DNA of 57,642 bases, taken from NCBI GenBank assembly GCA_015207585.1, contig JADEWQ010000026.1, forward strand, positions 1 to 57,642, given 5' to 3'. The translations under genes and the position numbers were made by a program. Of this stretch, positions 28,311 through 38,794 are shown one piece after another (position 1 is the first letter of the stretch; every line of letters begins with the position of its first letter). The DNA comes from Pleurocapsales cyanobacterium LEGE 06147. GTDB taxonomy: Bacteria; Cyanobacteriota; Cyanobacteriia; Cyanobacteriales; Xenococcaceae. The notes below the pieces were generated by a model that worked only from the letters and a program-made list of their open reading frames with translations, searched no databases and was not told the DNA's origin.

Positions 28311-29756
28311 TTAAACTTTGGCTAATTCTTTTTCTTTGGTGACTGAAGAGCCAGCACTCATCAACTCCGATAATTTACTCAAAATTGAACTGACATTTTG
28401 CTTGGCATCACCAAAGAGCATCAGGGTATTGTCTTTGTAGAACAATGGGTTGTCTACTCCTGCATAGCCACTAGCTAAACTACGCTTCATGACAACTACC
28501 GTATTTGCTTTCCAGACTTCCATAACTGGCATGCCAGCGATGGGACTATCGGGATCTTCCAAGGCACTCGGATTAACTGTATCGTTTGCCCCAATTACTA
28601 ACACTACATCCGTCTCAGAAAAATCTTCATTGATTTCATCCATTTCTAGAACTATGTCGTAAGGAACCTTTGCCTCAGCCAAAAGTACATTCATATGTCC
28701 TGGCATTCTTCCCGCTACTGGATGGATACCAAAACGGACTTGGATACCGCGATCGCGCAAAATTTTAGTAATATCCGAGACAGCATGCTGTGCCTGGGCT
28801 ACTGCCATACCGTAACCGGGTACTATAATTACGCTGCTGGCATTGCTGAGGAGTTCTGCCGTTTCTTCTACGTTGGTAGCGGTAGCTTTACCTGAAGGTT
28901 GTTGCTCGCCTTTGGCGGCAGATGCATTAGTTCCTTCGCCAAAACCGCCCAAGATAACGCTAATAAAGGAGCGGTTCATTGCCTTACACATAATGTAGCT
29001 GAGGATCGCCCCACTACTGCCGACAAGTGCTCCAGTAATAATTAGAAGGTCGTTGGAGAGCATAAAACCAGCGGCAGCAGCAGCCCATCCGGAATAGCTA
29101 TTGAGCATTGAGATCACGACGGGCATATCAGCCCCACCGATCGCCATAACGAGGTGAACGCCCAAAACACAGGCGATTGCTGTCATCATTAGCAGTGGTT
29201 GGAGTCCATCGGCTGTCCCCATGAACTGTACGCCCAAACCTATACAAGCTACTAGCATGGCAATATTGAGCAGATGACGGGCGGGTAAAAGTAGCGGTTT
29301 ACTGCTAATCGATCCCCGCAGTTTACCAAAAGCAATAATCGAACCAGTAAAAGTAACCGCACCGATGAAGACACCGAGATAAATTTCTAATTGATGGATA
29401 GTGGCTTCTGCCCCAACTAGGGAGCTTTCGGGCTTAAGATAGCTAGCAACGCCGACTAAGACGGCAGCCAAGCCAACAAAACTGTGAAGTATTGCCACCA
29501 ATTCTGGCATGGAAGTCATCGCTACCCGCGCGGCGACAATTGAGCCAATAATTGCTCCCGGAACGATAACAGCGATCAGAGTACCGTAAGCCGTTACTTG
29601 AGGACTGAGGGCAGTAGCCACAAAAGCGATCGCCATGCCAGCGATCCCGTAGAGATTTCCTCTACGAGCACTTTCCTGGTTAGATAAACCTCCCAGACTG
29701 AGAATAAACAAGGCACTTGCCGCTATATAGGCGACGGTTACTAAATTATTTGTCAT
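28311..29756 (-). CDS. pntB: NAD(P) transhydrogenase subunit beta
   Basis: 481 residues. About eight to nine membrane helices (dII) are followed by the NADP-binding domain III ([84 protein letters not shown]). With PntA it couples proton movement across the membrane to hydride transfer between NADH and NADP+. Lies 18 bp after pntA on the same strand: one operon. Call firm. Confidence 0.96.
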   Translation of the reverse strand: MTNNLVTVAYIAASALFILSLGGLSNQESARRGNLYGIAGMAIAFVATALSPQVTAYGTLIAVIVPGAIIGSIVAARVAMTSMPELVAILHSFVGLAAVLVGVASYLKPESSLVGAEATIHQLEIYLGVFIGAVTFTGSIIAFGKLRGSISSKPLLLPARHLLNIAMLVACIGLGVQFMGTADGLQPLLMMTAIACVLGVHLVMAIGGADMPVVISMLNSYSGWAAAAAGFMLSNDLLIITGALVGSSGAILSYIMCKAMNRSFISVILGGFGEGTNASAAKGEQQPSGKATATNVEETAELLSNASSVIIVPGYGMAVAQAQHAVSDITKILRDRGIQVRFGIHPVAGRMPGHMNVLLAEAKVPYDIVLEMDEINEDFSETDVVLVIGANDTVNPSALEDPDSPIAGMPVMEVWKANTVVVMKRSLASGYAGVDNPLFYKDNTLMLFGDAKQNVSSILSKLSELMSAGSSVTKEKELAKV

Positions 29757-29774
29757 CTGTTCTTTGTCCTTTAA

Positions 29775-31385
29775 TTACTTCTGAAACATCTTCAGCATTC
29801 TTTGGGTGACGAGAAAGCCACCAGAAATATTAATCGTTCCTACGAGAATGGCGATCGCGCCCAGAATAGTTGTAGGAGAATTTAGAGGACCCGAAATCTG
29901 TAACATCCCGCCAATAATGATGATCCCGCTAATCGCATTAGTAACGCTCATCAATGGAGTGTGCAAAGCAGGAGAAACGTTCCAAATCACTTGCCAACCG
30001 ACAAAACAAGCCAAAACAAACACGATAAAGTGAGAGAGAAAAGAGGAAGGCGCACCGATTCCTATTCCTACTAAAGCTAAACCAGCTAGTACGAGCCACA
30101 ATAAGCCTTTGTTTCCCCCTGCTTGTTGAGCTTCTTCGGGTGCCATAGCCTTTGTTGCTGCGGGCTTAGATGCAGATGGAGAGGGTGTTGGTGCGGGGTT
30201 GCTCGGCTTCGGTGGGGGCCAAGTTACTTTGCCTTCGTGTAACACTAAAGCCCCACGAACCACTTCATCTTCATAATCAATTTTGTAATCTTCCGCCCCA
30301 CCCATATCTTTGAGCAGATGCCACAGATTAGTGCCGTAAAGTTGACTGGACTGAGCAGCCATACGACTCGGTAAATCCGTTAGACCGACAATAGTAACGC
30401 CTCGATAGCGATAAATTTCCCCAGGTTTTGTTACTTCACAATTACCACCTTGTTCTGCTGCCAAATCCACAATTACAGAACCTTCTTGCATGGATTCGAC
30501 CATTTCTTTGGTAATTAACTTGGGAGCGGGTTTACCTGGGATCAAGGCAGTAGTGATGATAATATCTACTTCTTTGGCTTGCTCGGCAAACAAAGCCATC
30601 TCTGCCTCAATAAACTCTTTACTCATGGTTTTGGCGTAACCGCCTTCTCCGGAGCCATCTTCTGCAAAGCTCAATTCCAGAAACTCTGCTCCCAGACTCT
30701 CTACCTGCTCTTTCACTACCGGACGAGTATCGAAAGCGCGGACAATTGCGCCTAAACTTCTAGCGGCTCCAATTGCTGCCAGTCCAGCTACTCCAGCCCC
30801 GATCACTAATACTTTTGCAGGATGTACTTTTCCTGCCGCCGTGATCTGTCCGGTGAAGAAACGACCAAATTGATTGGCAGCTTCTACTACTGCCCGATAT
30901 CCAGCAATATTAGCCATGGAACTGAGGGCATCCATTTTCTGGGCGCGACTGATCCGTGGCACTGCATCCATTGCCAGCACTGTAGCGTTGCGTTGAGCTA
31001 GTTTTTCTAATAATTCCTGATTTTGAGCAGGCCAAATAAAACTAATCAGCGTGCCACCTTCAGGCATTAATTCCACTTCTCCCAATTCGGGAGGACGAAC
31101 CTTCAGAACAATGTCTGCTTCAGTCCACAAAGCTCGAGCATCGGGAACAATCTTGCATCCTGCTAACCTGTAGGCATCGTCAGAAAAGTTAGCTGCTTCT
31201 CCTGCTCCTGCTTCTATTAATACTTCAAAGCCTAGCTTTTGTAGCTTTTTAACAGTATCGGGTGTAGCGGCTACGCGACATTCATTAGGATATACTTCTT
31301 TAAGTATTCCAATTTTACGAAGACATTTCTGCTCTTGTATTGGTTGTTCGCTGCTTTCAACCTCTCTGGCAACGGTTACTGTCAT
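29775..31385 (-). CDS. pntA: NAD(P) transhydrogenase subunit alpha (undivided)
   Basis: 536 residues. The NAD(H)-binding domain I is at about 20-390 ([50 protein letters not shown]). A Pro/Ala-rich linker follows (about 398-425), then four hydrophobic helices (about 430-530) of the alpha membrane part. In many bacteria the alpha subunit is split into PntAA and PntAB; here both are one chain. It heads the pntA-pntB operon and diverges from ndhA, with 618 bp between. Confidence 0.95.
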   Translation of the reverse strand: MTVTVAREVESSEQPIQEQKCLRKIGILKEVYPNECRVAATPDTVKKLQKLGFEVLIEAGAGEAANFSDDAYRLAGCKIVPDARALWTEADIVLKVRPPELGEVELMPEGGTLISFIWPAQNQELLEKLAQRNATVLAMDAVPRISRAQKMDALSSMANIAGYRAVVEAANQFGRFFTGQITAAGKVHPAKVLVIGAGVAGLAAIGAARSLGAIVRAFDTRPVVKEQVESLGAEFLELSFAEDGSGEGGYAKTMSKEFIEAEMALFAEQAKEVDIIITTALIPGKPAPKLITKEMVESMQEGSVIVDLAAEQGGNCEVTKPGEIYRYRGVTIVGLTDLPSRMAAQSSQLYGTNLWHLLKDMGGAEDYKIDYEDEVVRGALVLHEGKVTWPPPKPSNPAPTPSPSASKPAATKAMAPEEAQQAGGNKGLLWLVLAGLALVGIGIGAPSSFLSHFIVFVLACFVGWQVIWNVSPALHTPLMSVTNAISGIIIIGGMLQISGPLNSPTTILGAIAILVGTINISGGFLVTQRMLKMFQK

Positions 31386-32003
31386 ACACTCTCCTTAATA
31401 AGCGAACTACACAAAGACACAAAAATCGCCTTATCAGCAATTTTTTGACTGACAGATTCTTCTTGACAGTTTCGAGGAAGGTTACTCAAGTTCGATTCCA
31501 ACAAACTGACTCCTTGGTAGAAGGAGAAGTAGGTTCGCTCTGTATTCTTCGTTTTGTGTTTGAGAGAAGAGAAGAATCGAGAAACCCTCCGTAGATGCTA
31601 GTAGAAATCTGTCACTGACCTATTGGTTGCTGATAATGGCGTAAAACCAATAATTTTTTTACTTGCCTTGATTGACATCCTAAGCTGAATTTCGCCGGTC
31701 ATTTTTAGATCTTTAACTTATCTTATGAATTGTTTAATTTCTCTTATCATTTATCCGGAAATTTTGCCTCTATTTGCTTTTCTCTAGCTTCCTTAATCAA
31801 AAAGATAAAAAGAACTTACCGACAGATATACGAGGTTAACTTCCCAACAGCGATATACTAAGCATTGGGTGAGATTGTAAAAAAATCTTCACGAAGTTAC
31901 ACGAAGTCAGAAGTCAAAGAAGTTGTGCCGACAATGCGCGGCAACTAACAGCGATCGCCAAGACTAGATAAAAGGTTAAATAAACCCAACACTCTAGACA
32001 AAT
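31386..32003. other. Intergenic region between divergent pntA and ndhA
   Basis: 618 bp, AT-rich. It must hold both promoters, but none can be assigned by eye. A stretch near 31490 has a T-loop-like GTTCGATTCC, but no cloverleaf can be drawn. No gene is called. Confidence 0.4.
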
Positions 32004-33122
32004 ATGAACTCAGGAATTGATTTACAAGGAAGTTTAATCGATACTCTCAAAGATTTTGGCTTACCCCCTGGGGTAGCTAAAGCAATCTGGTTACCTTTAC
32101 CGATGCTGTTGATGATTATTGGGGCAACAGTTGGGGTGTTGGTAGTAGTTTGGTTGGAGAGAAAAATTTCTGCTGCTGCCCAACAACGTATAGGTCCCGA
32201 ATTTACTGGACCATTGGGGGTACTACAACCAGTTGCTGATGGCATGAAGCTTGTTTTTAAAGAAGATGTAGTTCCAGCTAGATCCGATCGCTGGTTATTT
32301 ACTCTAGGACCGATAGTAGTAGTAATTCCGGTATTTTTGTCTTATTTAATCGTTCCCTTCGGACAAAATTTGGTCATCACAGATTTGAATGTGGGCATTT
32401 TCTTGTGGATTGCCCTTTCCAGTATTGCCCCCATCGGTTTGTTGATGTCCGGTTATGCTTCTAACAATAAATATTCTCTGTTGGGGGGATTGCGGGCAGC
32501 AGCCCAGTCTATTAGCTATGAAATTCCTCTAGCTTTCTCGGTACTGGCGATCGCCATGATGTCTAATAGCCTCAGCACCATTGACATCGTCGAACAACAA
32601 TCTGGTTACGGTATTCTCGGCTGGAATCTTTGGCGACAACCAGTAGGCTTTATTATTTTCTGGATTGCAGCTTTGGCAGAATGCGAACGTCTCCCCTTTG
32701 ACCTGCCCGAAGCTGAAGAAGAATTGGTCGCTGGCTATCAAACAGAATACGCTGGCATGAAATTTGGTTTATTTTATCTCGGTTCTTACGTTAACTTAGT
32801 TCTTTCTGCCCTCATTTTTGCCATTCTCTATCTCGGAGGCTGGGAATTTCCCATTCCCTTGGAACGTCTGGCTGGATGGCTGGGAGTAAGCGAAACTACC
32901 CCCTGGTTACAAATTGTCACTGCTTCGTTGGGTATAGTCATGACCTTGCTGAAAGCATACTTCCTTGTCTTCATTGCTATTTTGCTGCGCTGGACAGTTC
33001 CTCGGGTGAGAATTGACCAATTGCTCAATCTCGGTTGGAAGTTCCTCCTACCAGTATCTCTTGCCAACTTGCTGATCACTGCTGCCCTCAAACTAGCTTT
33101 TCCAGTTGCTTTTGGCGGTTAG
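32004..33122 (+). CDS. ndhA: NAD(P)H-quinone oxidoreductase subunit 1
   Basis: 372 residues, eight to nine membrane helices. Conserved complex I ND1 segments: [61 protein letters not shown] and [21 protein letters not shown]. NdhA forms the quinone entry region at the membrane/arm junction of cyanobacterial NDH-1. First gene of the ndhA-I-G-E cluster in its usual order. Confidence 0.97.
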   Translation: MNSGIDLQGSLIDTLKDFGLPPGVAKAIWLPLPMLLMIIGATVGVLVVVWLERKISAAAQQRIGPEFTGPLGVLQPVADGMKLVFKEDVVPARSDRWLFTLGPIVVVIPVFLSYLIVPFGQNLVITDLNVGIFLWIALSSIAPIGLLMSGYASNNKYSLLGGLRAAAQSISYEIPLAFSVLAIAMMSNSLSTIDIVEQQSGYGILGWNLWRQPVGFIIFWIAALAECERLPFDLPEAEEELVAGYQTEYAGMKFGLFYLGSYVNLVLSALIFAILYLGGWEFPIPLERLAGWLGVSETTPWLQIVTASLGIVMTLLKAYFLVFIAILLRWTVPRVRIDQLLNLGWKFLLPVSLANLLITAALKLAFPVAFGG

Positions 33123-33236
33123 TTAGCAGAGATAGGGTTGTATTTGTTAGATATGAAGTAGAGCAGGTGTGAGCTATCGCTCGACAATTATCTGACTCAA
33201 CAGCAATGATGAATGAATAAATAAGAGACCAAAGAT

Positions 33237-33836
33237 ATGTTCAATATACTAAAGCAAGTTCAAGATTACGCTAAAGAAAGTGTTCAAGCAGCTAAATATA
33301 TCGGTCAAGGACTATCCGTTACCTTTGACCATATGCGACGCAGACCCGTTACAGTCCAATATCCTTATGAAAAGCTGATCCCCTCCGAACGTTATCGGGG
33401 CAGAATTCACTTTGAGTTTGACAAATGTATTTCTTGCGAAGTCTGCGTTCGAGTATGTCCGATCAACTTGCCCGTAGTAGATTGGAAATTCGATAAAGCA
33501 GCGAAAAAGAAAAAACTCAATCACTACAGCATCGATTTTGGAGTTTGTATTTTCTGCGGTAACTGTGTCGAATACTGTCCGACTAATTGTCTTTCGATGA
33601 CGGAAGAATACGAACTATCTGCTTATGACCGTCACGAACTCAACTACGATAACGTTGCTTTAGGACGTTTACCTTACAAAGTTACCCAAGATCCAATGGT
33701 TGCGCCAATGCGCGAACTAGGTTATTTACCTAAAGGAGTAATAGATCCCCACGATTTACCGTCTGGTTCTCAACGAGCTGGTAAGCGTCCCGAAGAAATA
33801 ATCGAGGAGATGGAAAAGGCTAGCAGTGACCAGTGA
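33237..33836 (+). CDS. ndhI: NAD(P)H-quinone oxidoreductase subunit I (2x[4Fe-4S])
   Basis: 199 residues. Two ferredoxin-type cluster motifs, [12 protein letters not shown] (about 64-75) and [12 protein letters not shown] (about 103-114), carry the last two [4Fe-4S] centres leading to the quinone. An amphipathic N-terminal helix precedes them. 114 bp after ndhA. Confidence 0.97.
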   Translation: MFNILKQVQDYAKESVQAAKYIGQGLSVTFDHMRRRPVTVQYPYEKLIPSERYRGRIHFEFDKCISCEVCVRVCPINLPVVDWKFDKAAKKKKLNHYSIDFGVCIFCGNCVEYCPTNCLSMTEEYELSAYDRHELNYDNVALGRLPYKVTQDPMVAPMRELGYLPKGVIDPHDLPSGSQRAGKRPEEIIEEMEKASSDQ

Positions 33837-33837
33837 G

Positions 33838-33870
33838 TAGTAACCAGTTACCAGTTACCAATTATTAGGT
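33838..33870. repeat. Short tandem repeat in ndhI-ndhG spacer
   Basis: Runs of AACCAGTT / ACCAGTT units directly after the ndhI stop; STRR-type. Confidence 0.5.
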
Positions 33871-33902
33871 GTTAGATAGATTATTATTTAACCGCGGAAG
33901 GC

Positions 33903-33947
33903 GGTGGCAGGCAAGTGCTGGAATCAAATTCCAGCGACCCTGCCACC
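33903..33947. repeat. Nested palindrome between ndhI and ndhG
   Basis: Outer arms GGTGGCAGG (33903-33911) and CCTGCCACC (33939-33947), inner arms CTGGAAT (33918-33924) and ATTCCAG (33928-33934) around CAA. In RNA this would make a long hairpin inside the ndh operon, a possible site of RNA processing or attenuation. No U-run follows. Confidence 0.65.
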
Positions 33948-34025
33948 TAATACCTAATACCTGTTCACTGACTTTAACCTTTTTCCAATCTTAGTCCTAA
34001 ATAATTATAGAGGAGAGCATCAAAA

Positions 34026-34652
34026 GTGACTTTAGCTGAGGGCGTACAAATAGTCTCGTTTGGTATTTTAGCTGTGATGGTGTTAGGGTCAGCTTTGGGA
34101 GTAGTGCTGTTAACTAATATTGTTTATTCAGCTTTTTTATTAGGAGGAGTATTTATTAGCATTGCTGGTTTATACGTCCTACTTAATGCTGAATTTGTCG
34201 CTGCTGCCCAGGTTTTAATCTATGTGGGTGCGGTTAACGTATTAATTTTGTTTGCCATCATGCTGGTGAATAAACGAGAGGATTTTTCGAGTATTCCTCG
34301 TCGTTGGATTCGTCAAGGAGCAACTGGGATCGTCTGTTTTGGTTTATTTGCTTTATTAGGAACAATGATTTTGATTACTCCCTGGAGTCTCGCTCCTACT
34401 TCATCAGCAGTAATCGAAAATTCAATTGTAGAAATTGGCAAACACTTTTTTAGCGACTTTTTATTGCCGTTCGAGTTGGCTTCTGTCTTACTGTTAATGG
34501 CAATGGTAGGAGCAATTATACTAGCACGTCGCGATATTATTCCCGAAGTGGCGATCGCCAAAGAAAGAGAAATTGTTTCTACTAGCCTGACTTTACCAGA
34601 ACGTCCCCGCGAAATAGCTTCCATTGGCAGTAGTCCTACTAAAGAGCAATAA
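34026..34652 (+). CDS. ndhG: NAD(P)H-quinone oxidoreductase subunit 6
   Basis: 208 residues with five membrane helices. ND6 signature EFVAAAQVLIYVGAVNVLILFAIMLV is present. The start is GTG 34026, set by AGAGGAGAG 7 bp upstream. The last ~40 residues are hydrophilic. Third gene of the cluster. Confidence 0.95.
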   Translation: MTLAEGVQIVSFGILAVMVLGSALGVVLLTNIVYSAFLLGGVFISIAGLYVLLNAEFVAAAQVLIYVGAVNVLILFAIMLVNKREDFSSIPRRWIRQGATGIVCFGLFALLGTMILITPWSLAPTSSAVIENSIVEIGKHFFSDFLLPFELASVLLLMAMVGAIILARRDIIPEVAIAKEREIVSTSLTLPERPREIASIGSSPTKEQ

Positions 34653-34695
34653 ATCTCTAAAATTACCAATTATCGATTAACTGAGGATTATCAAA

Positions 34696-35001
34696 GTGCA
34701 ACTTCAATATTGTCTAATATTAGCCGCCGCTCTGTTTTGCATTGGTATTTATGGCTTAATTACCAGCCGTAATGCCGTGCGCGTACTGATGTCAATTGAA
34801 TTAATGCTGAATGCAGTTAACCTCAATCTCATGGGTTTCTCTAATTTTTTAGACCCTAGCGCAATTAAAGGACAAATATTTACTATATTTGTAATTACTG
34901 TAGCAGCAGCAGAAGCGGCCGTTGGTTTGGCTATTATCTTGGCTATTTACCGCAACCGCGAAACTGTCGATATGGAGCAGTTTAATTTGCTGAAGTGGTA
35001 G
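34696..35001 (+). CDS. ndhE: NAD(P)H-quinone oxidoreductase subunit 4L
   Basis: 101 residues, three helices, ND4L-type ([29 protein letters not shown] with the conserved membrane Glu; [17 protein letters not shown] with the second). The start is GTG 34696 with GAGGA upstream. Last gene of ndhA-I-G-E, followed by a terminator. Confidence 0.96.
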   Translation: MQLQYCLILAAALFCIGIYGLITSRNAVRVLMSIELMLNAVNLNLMGFSNFLDPSAIKGQIFTIFVITVAAAEAAVGLAIILAIYRNRETVDMEQFNLLKW

Positions 35002-35017
35002 AAGAGCGATCGCCATA

Positions 35018-35050
35018 GGGTGGCTATATCCACCCATACTTTATTTTTTT
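35018..35050 (+). terminator. Terminator after ndhE
   Basis: GGGTGG (35018-35023) pairs with CCACCC (35030-35035), followed by ATACTTTATTTTTTT. Confidence 0.75.
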
Positions 35051-35080
35051 GAAGAGAAGTCCCCTCGATCTTTTTCCCAG

Positions 35081-35502
35081 TCAGGGTAAATCTTCAACCC
35101 AACACAGATGAGCAAACAACATATCAGAAGTAAGAGCATTATAAAATCTTCTATCTGCCGTCACCATTTGGCATTTATTAATAACCGCTAATGACAAATA
35201 AACACAATCATAAACTGCTTGTTCAACTCTTACTGCAATTGTTAATGCCATCGATATTAAAGGCAAAGAGAATAGATCGACAAAGGTAATCCAACAAGTG
35301 CCTCTAAATCATTGTTAGCCTCTTCTAAAGTCATCTCACCCCGTCGCACCCGTTTCCAAAAAATATTGCCAATTTCGGGGAAGAAGAAGTCAGGAATTAT
35401 TAATTCATAATTATTTTTTCTTAAACGTAATGCTGCTTCTGAATGTATTTCAGGTAATATCCACTTAATTGCTACATTGGCATCGACAACAAATTTGCTC
35501 AA
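35081..35502 (-). pseudogene. VapC-type PIN-domain toxin, frameshifted
   Basis: Two frames together make one PIN-domain ribonuclease. Frame 1 (from 35502) reads MSKFVVDANVAIKWILPE through LEALVGLPLSIYSL and then hits a stop at 35257. Frame 2 (from about 35266) continues PLISMALTIAVRVEQAVYDCVYLSLA and TADRRFYNAL to 35081. All four expected acidic residues (VVDAN, PEIGN, YDCVY, TADRRF) are present when joined. One missing base near 35266 explains the break. It is a recent lesion or a sequencing error; there is no obvious slippery heptamer. The start overlaps the upstream antitoxin stop (ATGA). Confidence 0.8.
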
Positions 35503-35795
35503 CGACTTCTATCCTCGCGTAGCAGTTCCGTACTATCGCTAAAAATTTTACCCTCATGACGCTGACGTGCAGCCTCAATTTTTGCCCATGCTTGTGAGAA
35601 TGAGGACACGTGGCTATCTTCGTACGGGAGTCCATGAGATTTTGATTCGGTTTGTTGCTCGACTATAGCAGTAGATGCAACTTGTTCTAAGATTGCTTTG
35701 ATTTCATCTTCTAAACTGCGGTTATGTTGTTGAGCTAAAATCTGTAATCTTTCCAAGACTACGGGATTAATATTTTCGAGTAAAAGTTGATTCAT
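35499..35795 (-). CDS. VapB/FitA-like antitoxin
   Basis: 98 residues from ATG 35795 (AGGAAA upstream); an alternative in-frame start lies at 35876. The N-terminal 40 residues (MNQLLLENINPVVLERLQIL, then AQQHNRSLEDEIKAILEQV) match the FitA-like ribbon-helix-helix DNA-binding domain. The rest (about 50-98) is the disordered toxin-binding tail. It overlaps vapC by 4 bp. It would repress its own promoter and block the PIN toxin. With the toxin frameshifted, it may be an orphan. Confidence 0.75.
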   Translation of the reverse strand: MNQLLLENINPVVLERLQILAQQHNRSLEDEIKAILEQVASTAIVEQQTESKSHGLPYEDSHVSSFSQAWAKIEAARQRHEGKIFSDSTELLREDRSR

Positions 35796-36018
35796 CTGTA
35801 TTTTATTTCCTGACTCTATTAAAACTTTAACTTCTGCGATCGCTTCTTTTTGTGCTCTTACCAAAGAAAAAGGCAAGTTATCAAAAGGAATAGTTTTATT
35901 TCAAGACCGAATAGCTTAAAGAACAGACGTAGAGTTATCTCATGCTTTATGTATGGCTACTCTCCAAAAAATGCGGCTTATTTATAAATTGAATAGCTTA
36001 GACTAATTGCTCTTAGTT

Positions 36019-36051
36019 AGGTTTTAGACAAACTAAGTTTGTCTAAAACCT
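36019..36051. terminator. Perfect 16-bp inverted repeat after mnmA
   Basis: AGGTTTTAGACAAACT and AGTTTGTCTAAAACCT flank a single A. It lies 22 bp beyond the mnmA stop (minus strand). The U-tract is poor on that strand, so it could instead be a bidirectional terminator with vapB or a binding site. Confidence 0.5.
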
Positions 36052-36073
36052 GTTTATTTCTTGTAAACTACTT

Positions 36074-37129
36074 TCAAGCTTCTTGTTCGATAATACCGCC
36101 ACCAAGTAGTACTTCTCCGTCGTACCAAACCGCAGCTTGACCGGGAGTAATACCAAACTGGTACTCGTCAAATACTAAGCGAACCCGAGAATTTTCCAGA
36201 GGAATAATATTAACTGGTACGGGTTGAGAACGGTAACGAACTTGTACTTCTGCACGAATAGGTACCTTTGGTTCGGGAATGGATACCCAGTTGACTCTTG
36301 CCACACTGCATTCCAAACGACCTCCCGCAGTACGATTACCCACGATGACCCGATTCATCACCGGATCGAGTTTTACTACATAAAGGGGTTCAGCTGCCGC
36401 AACGCCCAAACCTCGCCGTTGTCCAATAGTGTAGTGATGAATACCTTGGTGTTTACCTAAGATATTGCCTTCTAAATCAACAATATCCCCTTCTTTTGGG
36501 CTGATGTATCGATCCAAAAACTTACGCATCGAGCCATGAGCTTCAATCAAACATAAATCCTGACTTTCCGGCTTATCAGCAGTTTTTAAACCCAATTCAG
36601 CAGCAATACGCCTGGTTTCTTCTTTTGTTTGATTTCCCAAAGGAAAGAGCGAACCCGATAACAATTCTTGGGTCAAGTCGTATAAAAAATACGATTGGTC
36701 TTTCTTACGGTCTATTGCCCGTAACAATTGGTAACGACCGTTTACGTCATCGTAATGAATCCGGGCATAATGACCCGTAGCAATTTTATCGCTCCCCAAT
36801 TTTTCTCGACCATAGTGCAACATCGGACCAAACTTTACCGTACGATTGCATTGAGAACAAGGCAGAGGAGTAGTTCCCGATTCATAACCCGAGATGAGAT
36901 AGTCAACAATATTTTGTTGAAATAATTCCCGAGTATCGACAATATGATGAGAAATACCTAATTGCTCGCATATTCTAGCCGCATCGACCATCCCTTCCGA
37001 ACAGCACTGACCTTTACCCTTCATTAACCAAAGGGTAAGACCAATTACTCCATATCCTTGATGGTAGAGAGTGGCAGCAGCAACCGAACTATCTACGCCG
37101 CCAGATAAGCCGACAACGACTTTATTCAT
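36074..37129 (-). CDS. mnmA: tRNA-specific 2-thiouridylase MnmA
   Basis: 351 residues. The PP-loop [15 protein letters not shown] at the N-terminus binds ATP; the catalytic Cys pair is in [15 protein letters not shown] (about 94-108) and [13 protein letters not shown] (about 195). The C-terminal beta-barrel ([39 protein letters not shown]) binds tRNA. It makes 2-thiouridine at wobble position 34 of Lys, Glu and Gln tRNAs. Stand-alone gene. Confidence 0.96.
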   Translation of the reverse strand: MNKVVVGLSGGVDSSVAAATLYHQGYGVIGLTLWLMKGKGQCCSEGMVDAARICEQLGISHHIVDTRELFQQNIVDYLISGYESGTTPLPCSQCNRTVKFGPMLHYGREKLGSDKIATGHYARIHYDDVNGRYQLLRAIDRKKDQSYFLYDLTQELLSGSLFPLGNQTKEETRRIAAELGLKTADKPESQDLCLIEAHGSMRKFLDRYISPKEGDIVDLEGNILGKHQGIHHYTIGQRRGLGVAAAEPLYVVKLDPVMNRVIVGNRTAGGRLECSVARVNWVSIPEPKVPIRAEVQVRYRSQPVPVNIIPLENSRVRLVFDEYQFGITPGQAAVWYDGEVLLGGGIIEQEA

Positions 37130-37204
37130 GGGAACTAAAATGGAAATATTAACTTCACAAAAAATTAAGGATGTTTTTTTTATAGTAAATTAGCTCTAAT
37201 TATT

Positions 37205-37750
37205 ATGACAACAAAACCTATATTTCTCAATCAATTTCATCAATACTTAGCTGCTGTATCCTCCTTATTTTCTATGCCTCCAGCAGTTAGCTCGATTATT
37301 TGGTTCCTAATTTTTCTAGGAGGATTTTTTAGTCTGATTTCCTTTATTCCTATTAAAGCTCAAGATACCCACCTCATTATAGAAGATCTACCCCCACCTC
37401 CTCCCGTCTCTTCTTCCAATCGTGCCTTGAGAACTAGATATCATCAGCTAAGACAACCCTCTCTTCAGCCTCCTACCTATCAAGATAGTCCAGAACAAAG
37501 AGAATATAACTTCCGTGCGCCTGACGACCTAACCACTCCTAGTGAATTACCTGCCTCTCGCAGTTACCGAGTAGAAGTTTTTGGCAATAGCGAAACTCTA
37601 TTAAATCGAGTCCGCAATATAGAACCAACAGCTTTCCGTAAGGGAGATGTAATTCAAGTGGGTATTTTTAGCGAACAACAGAATGCAGAAGCAATTTTGC
37701 GCAAGCTAGCGTTAGAAGGATTATGGGCGCGAATTGTAGTCAACGAGTAG
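37205..37750 (+). CDS. Membrane-anchored SPOR-domain protein
   Basis: 181 residues: one membrane helix at about 26-48, a Pro/Ser/Arg-rich extracytoplasmic linker (about 60-120), and a C-terminal stretch of about 60 residues (YRVEVFGNSETLLNRVRNIE, then VIQVGIFSEQQNAEAILRKL, WARIVV) that fits the SPOR/RNP fold. SPOR domains bind denuded peptidoglycan at division sites. No partner gene is adjacent: mnmA is divergent. The family call rests on the pattern only. Confidence 0.65.
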   Translation: MTTKPIFLNQFHQYLAAVSSLFSMPPAVSSIIWFLIFLGGFFSLISFIPIKAQDTHLIIEDLPPPPPVSSSNRALRTRYHQLRQPSLQPPTYQDSPEQREYNFRAPDDLTTPSELPASRSYRVEVFGNSETLLNRVRNIEPTAFRKGDVIQVGIFSEQQNAEAILRKLALEGLWARIVVNE

Positions 37751-37903
37751 CAATTTAAGCAGCCATTATGCCGTCACTTCTTAAAAATTTAAGCTCATCC
37801 CCAACAACAGCGGGGGATTTCGCGTCATTAGTCATTAGAATAGACTTCTTGCATGAATCAAGCGATCGCATTCGGTGGCTAACCCATCAGAATTAAGGTT
37901 GCT

Positions 37904-38165
37904 TTACCCTTGCATTTCAATCACACCCATCATGCCCAGATCTTCGCGATCGAGAATGTGGCAGTGATAGACCGTCTTACCAGTGAAGTCTTTAAAGGAA
38001 TCCCAATCCGTACCATTTCATTTCTAGTATGGTGTTCGTATTGGTCGATAAGCTCTGAGACTGCCCAGAAGAGGCACGCCGAGTCAAGTGAAAACCACCC
38101 AGGGTAGAGGCACCAAGCGTCACTAGAAATCGTCTACGACTGAAAAATTGCATAGATTTGAGCAT
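37904..38165 (-). pseudogene. Multicopper oxidase reduced to N- and C-terminal ends
   Basis: The 5' part (ATG 38165 or 38153) encodes a Tat signal, SRRRFLVTLGASTLGGF, and about 25 more residues. Then, in another frame, the 3' part reads DFTGKTVYHCHILDREDLGMMGVIEM to TAA 37904. That is the C-terminal copper site of multicopper oxidases (CotA/CueO type). The usual third His of HCHxxxH is Arg here. Several hundred codons between the two ends are missing. The locus is the last unit of the copper island operon. Confidence 0.8.
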
Positions 38166-38257
38166 AGATTTGACGTTTTTCACTTCCCGGTGCAAATAGT
38201 GTCCAGATTTTATAGTGCTGGTATCCGCCAATGCCAAACCTCTACGACATTGCGGGG

Positions 38258-38794
38258 TTACGAATGTTCGGCAAAAGTAGCCGTGTTGCCATCCTCAGTA
38301 AACGAGAAGACGGTGTAAGTTTCCACATACCCACCCGATTCCATCCCCGGAGAGCCGATCGGCATCCCAGGTACCGCAAGACCCGCCACAGCAGGCTTTT
38401 CAGCCAGTAAACGCTGGATATCCTCTACCGGAACATGACCTTCAATCACATAGCCCGCCACAACTGCCGTATGGCAAGTTGCCAGGTTTTCGGGAATATC
38501 ATACTGCTGTTTCACGGACTCCAAGTTCTCAGTGACGTTATCTTTCACCTGAAACCCTGCTGCCTCTAAATGATCGATCCATAACCCACAACAGCCGCAG
38601 TTCGGACTCCGAAAAACGGTGATTTCGTTGGCTAATACCGTCTGTTCACCTGACCTATCATTTACAGTTGAAACCTTGGGAGCTTGGTGGGTAACTTGGG
38701 TAGAGGACGTATTGGCAAAAAACGACAAAGACAAGCCGATCGCCGCTACCACCACCCCAGATCCCGCGAATACCATCCAGATTTTTTTGCTCAT
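38258..38794 (-). CDS. DUF411 metal-binding protein
   Basis: 178 residues from ATG 38794, chosen because it overlaps the stop of the upstream gene (ATGA) with GAGGAG 9 bp ahead. One N-terminal membrane helix or uncleaved signal (about 3-24). The DUF411 domain shows FRSPNCGCCGLWIDHLEAAGF (CGCC) and LATCHTAVVAGYVIEGHVP, then LAVPGMPIGSPGME with Met residues. DUF411 proteins occur in copper and silver resistance clusters as periplasmic metal binders. A second, decayed DUF411 copy lies at 42713-42815. Part of the minus-strand island operon. Confidence 0.88.
   Translation of the reverse strand: MSKKIWMVFAGSGVVVAAIGLSLSFFANTSSTQVTHQAPKVSTVNDRSGEQTVLANEITVFRSPNCGCCGLWIDHLEAAGFQVKDNVTENLESVKQQYDIPENLATCHTAVVAGYVIEGHVPVEDIQRLLAEKPAVAGLAVPGMPIGSPGMESGGYVETYTVFSFTEDGNTATFAEHS

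Noticed and set aside
31470-31520. tRNA gene suggested by GTTCGATTCC
   Set aside because: No matching acceptor stem, D-arm or anticodon arm can be drawn.
35250-35275. Programmed frameshift in vapC
   Set aside because: No slippery heptamer or downstream structure; simple one-base loss is more likely.
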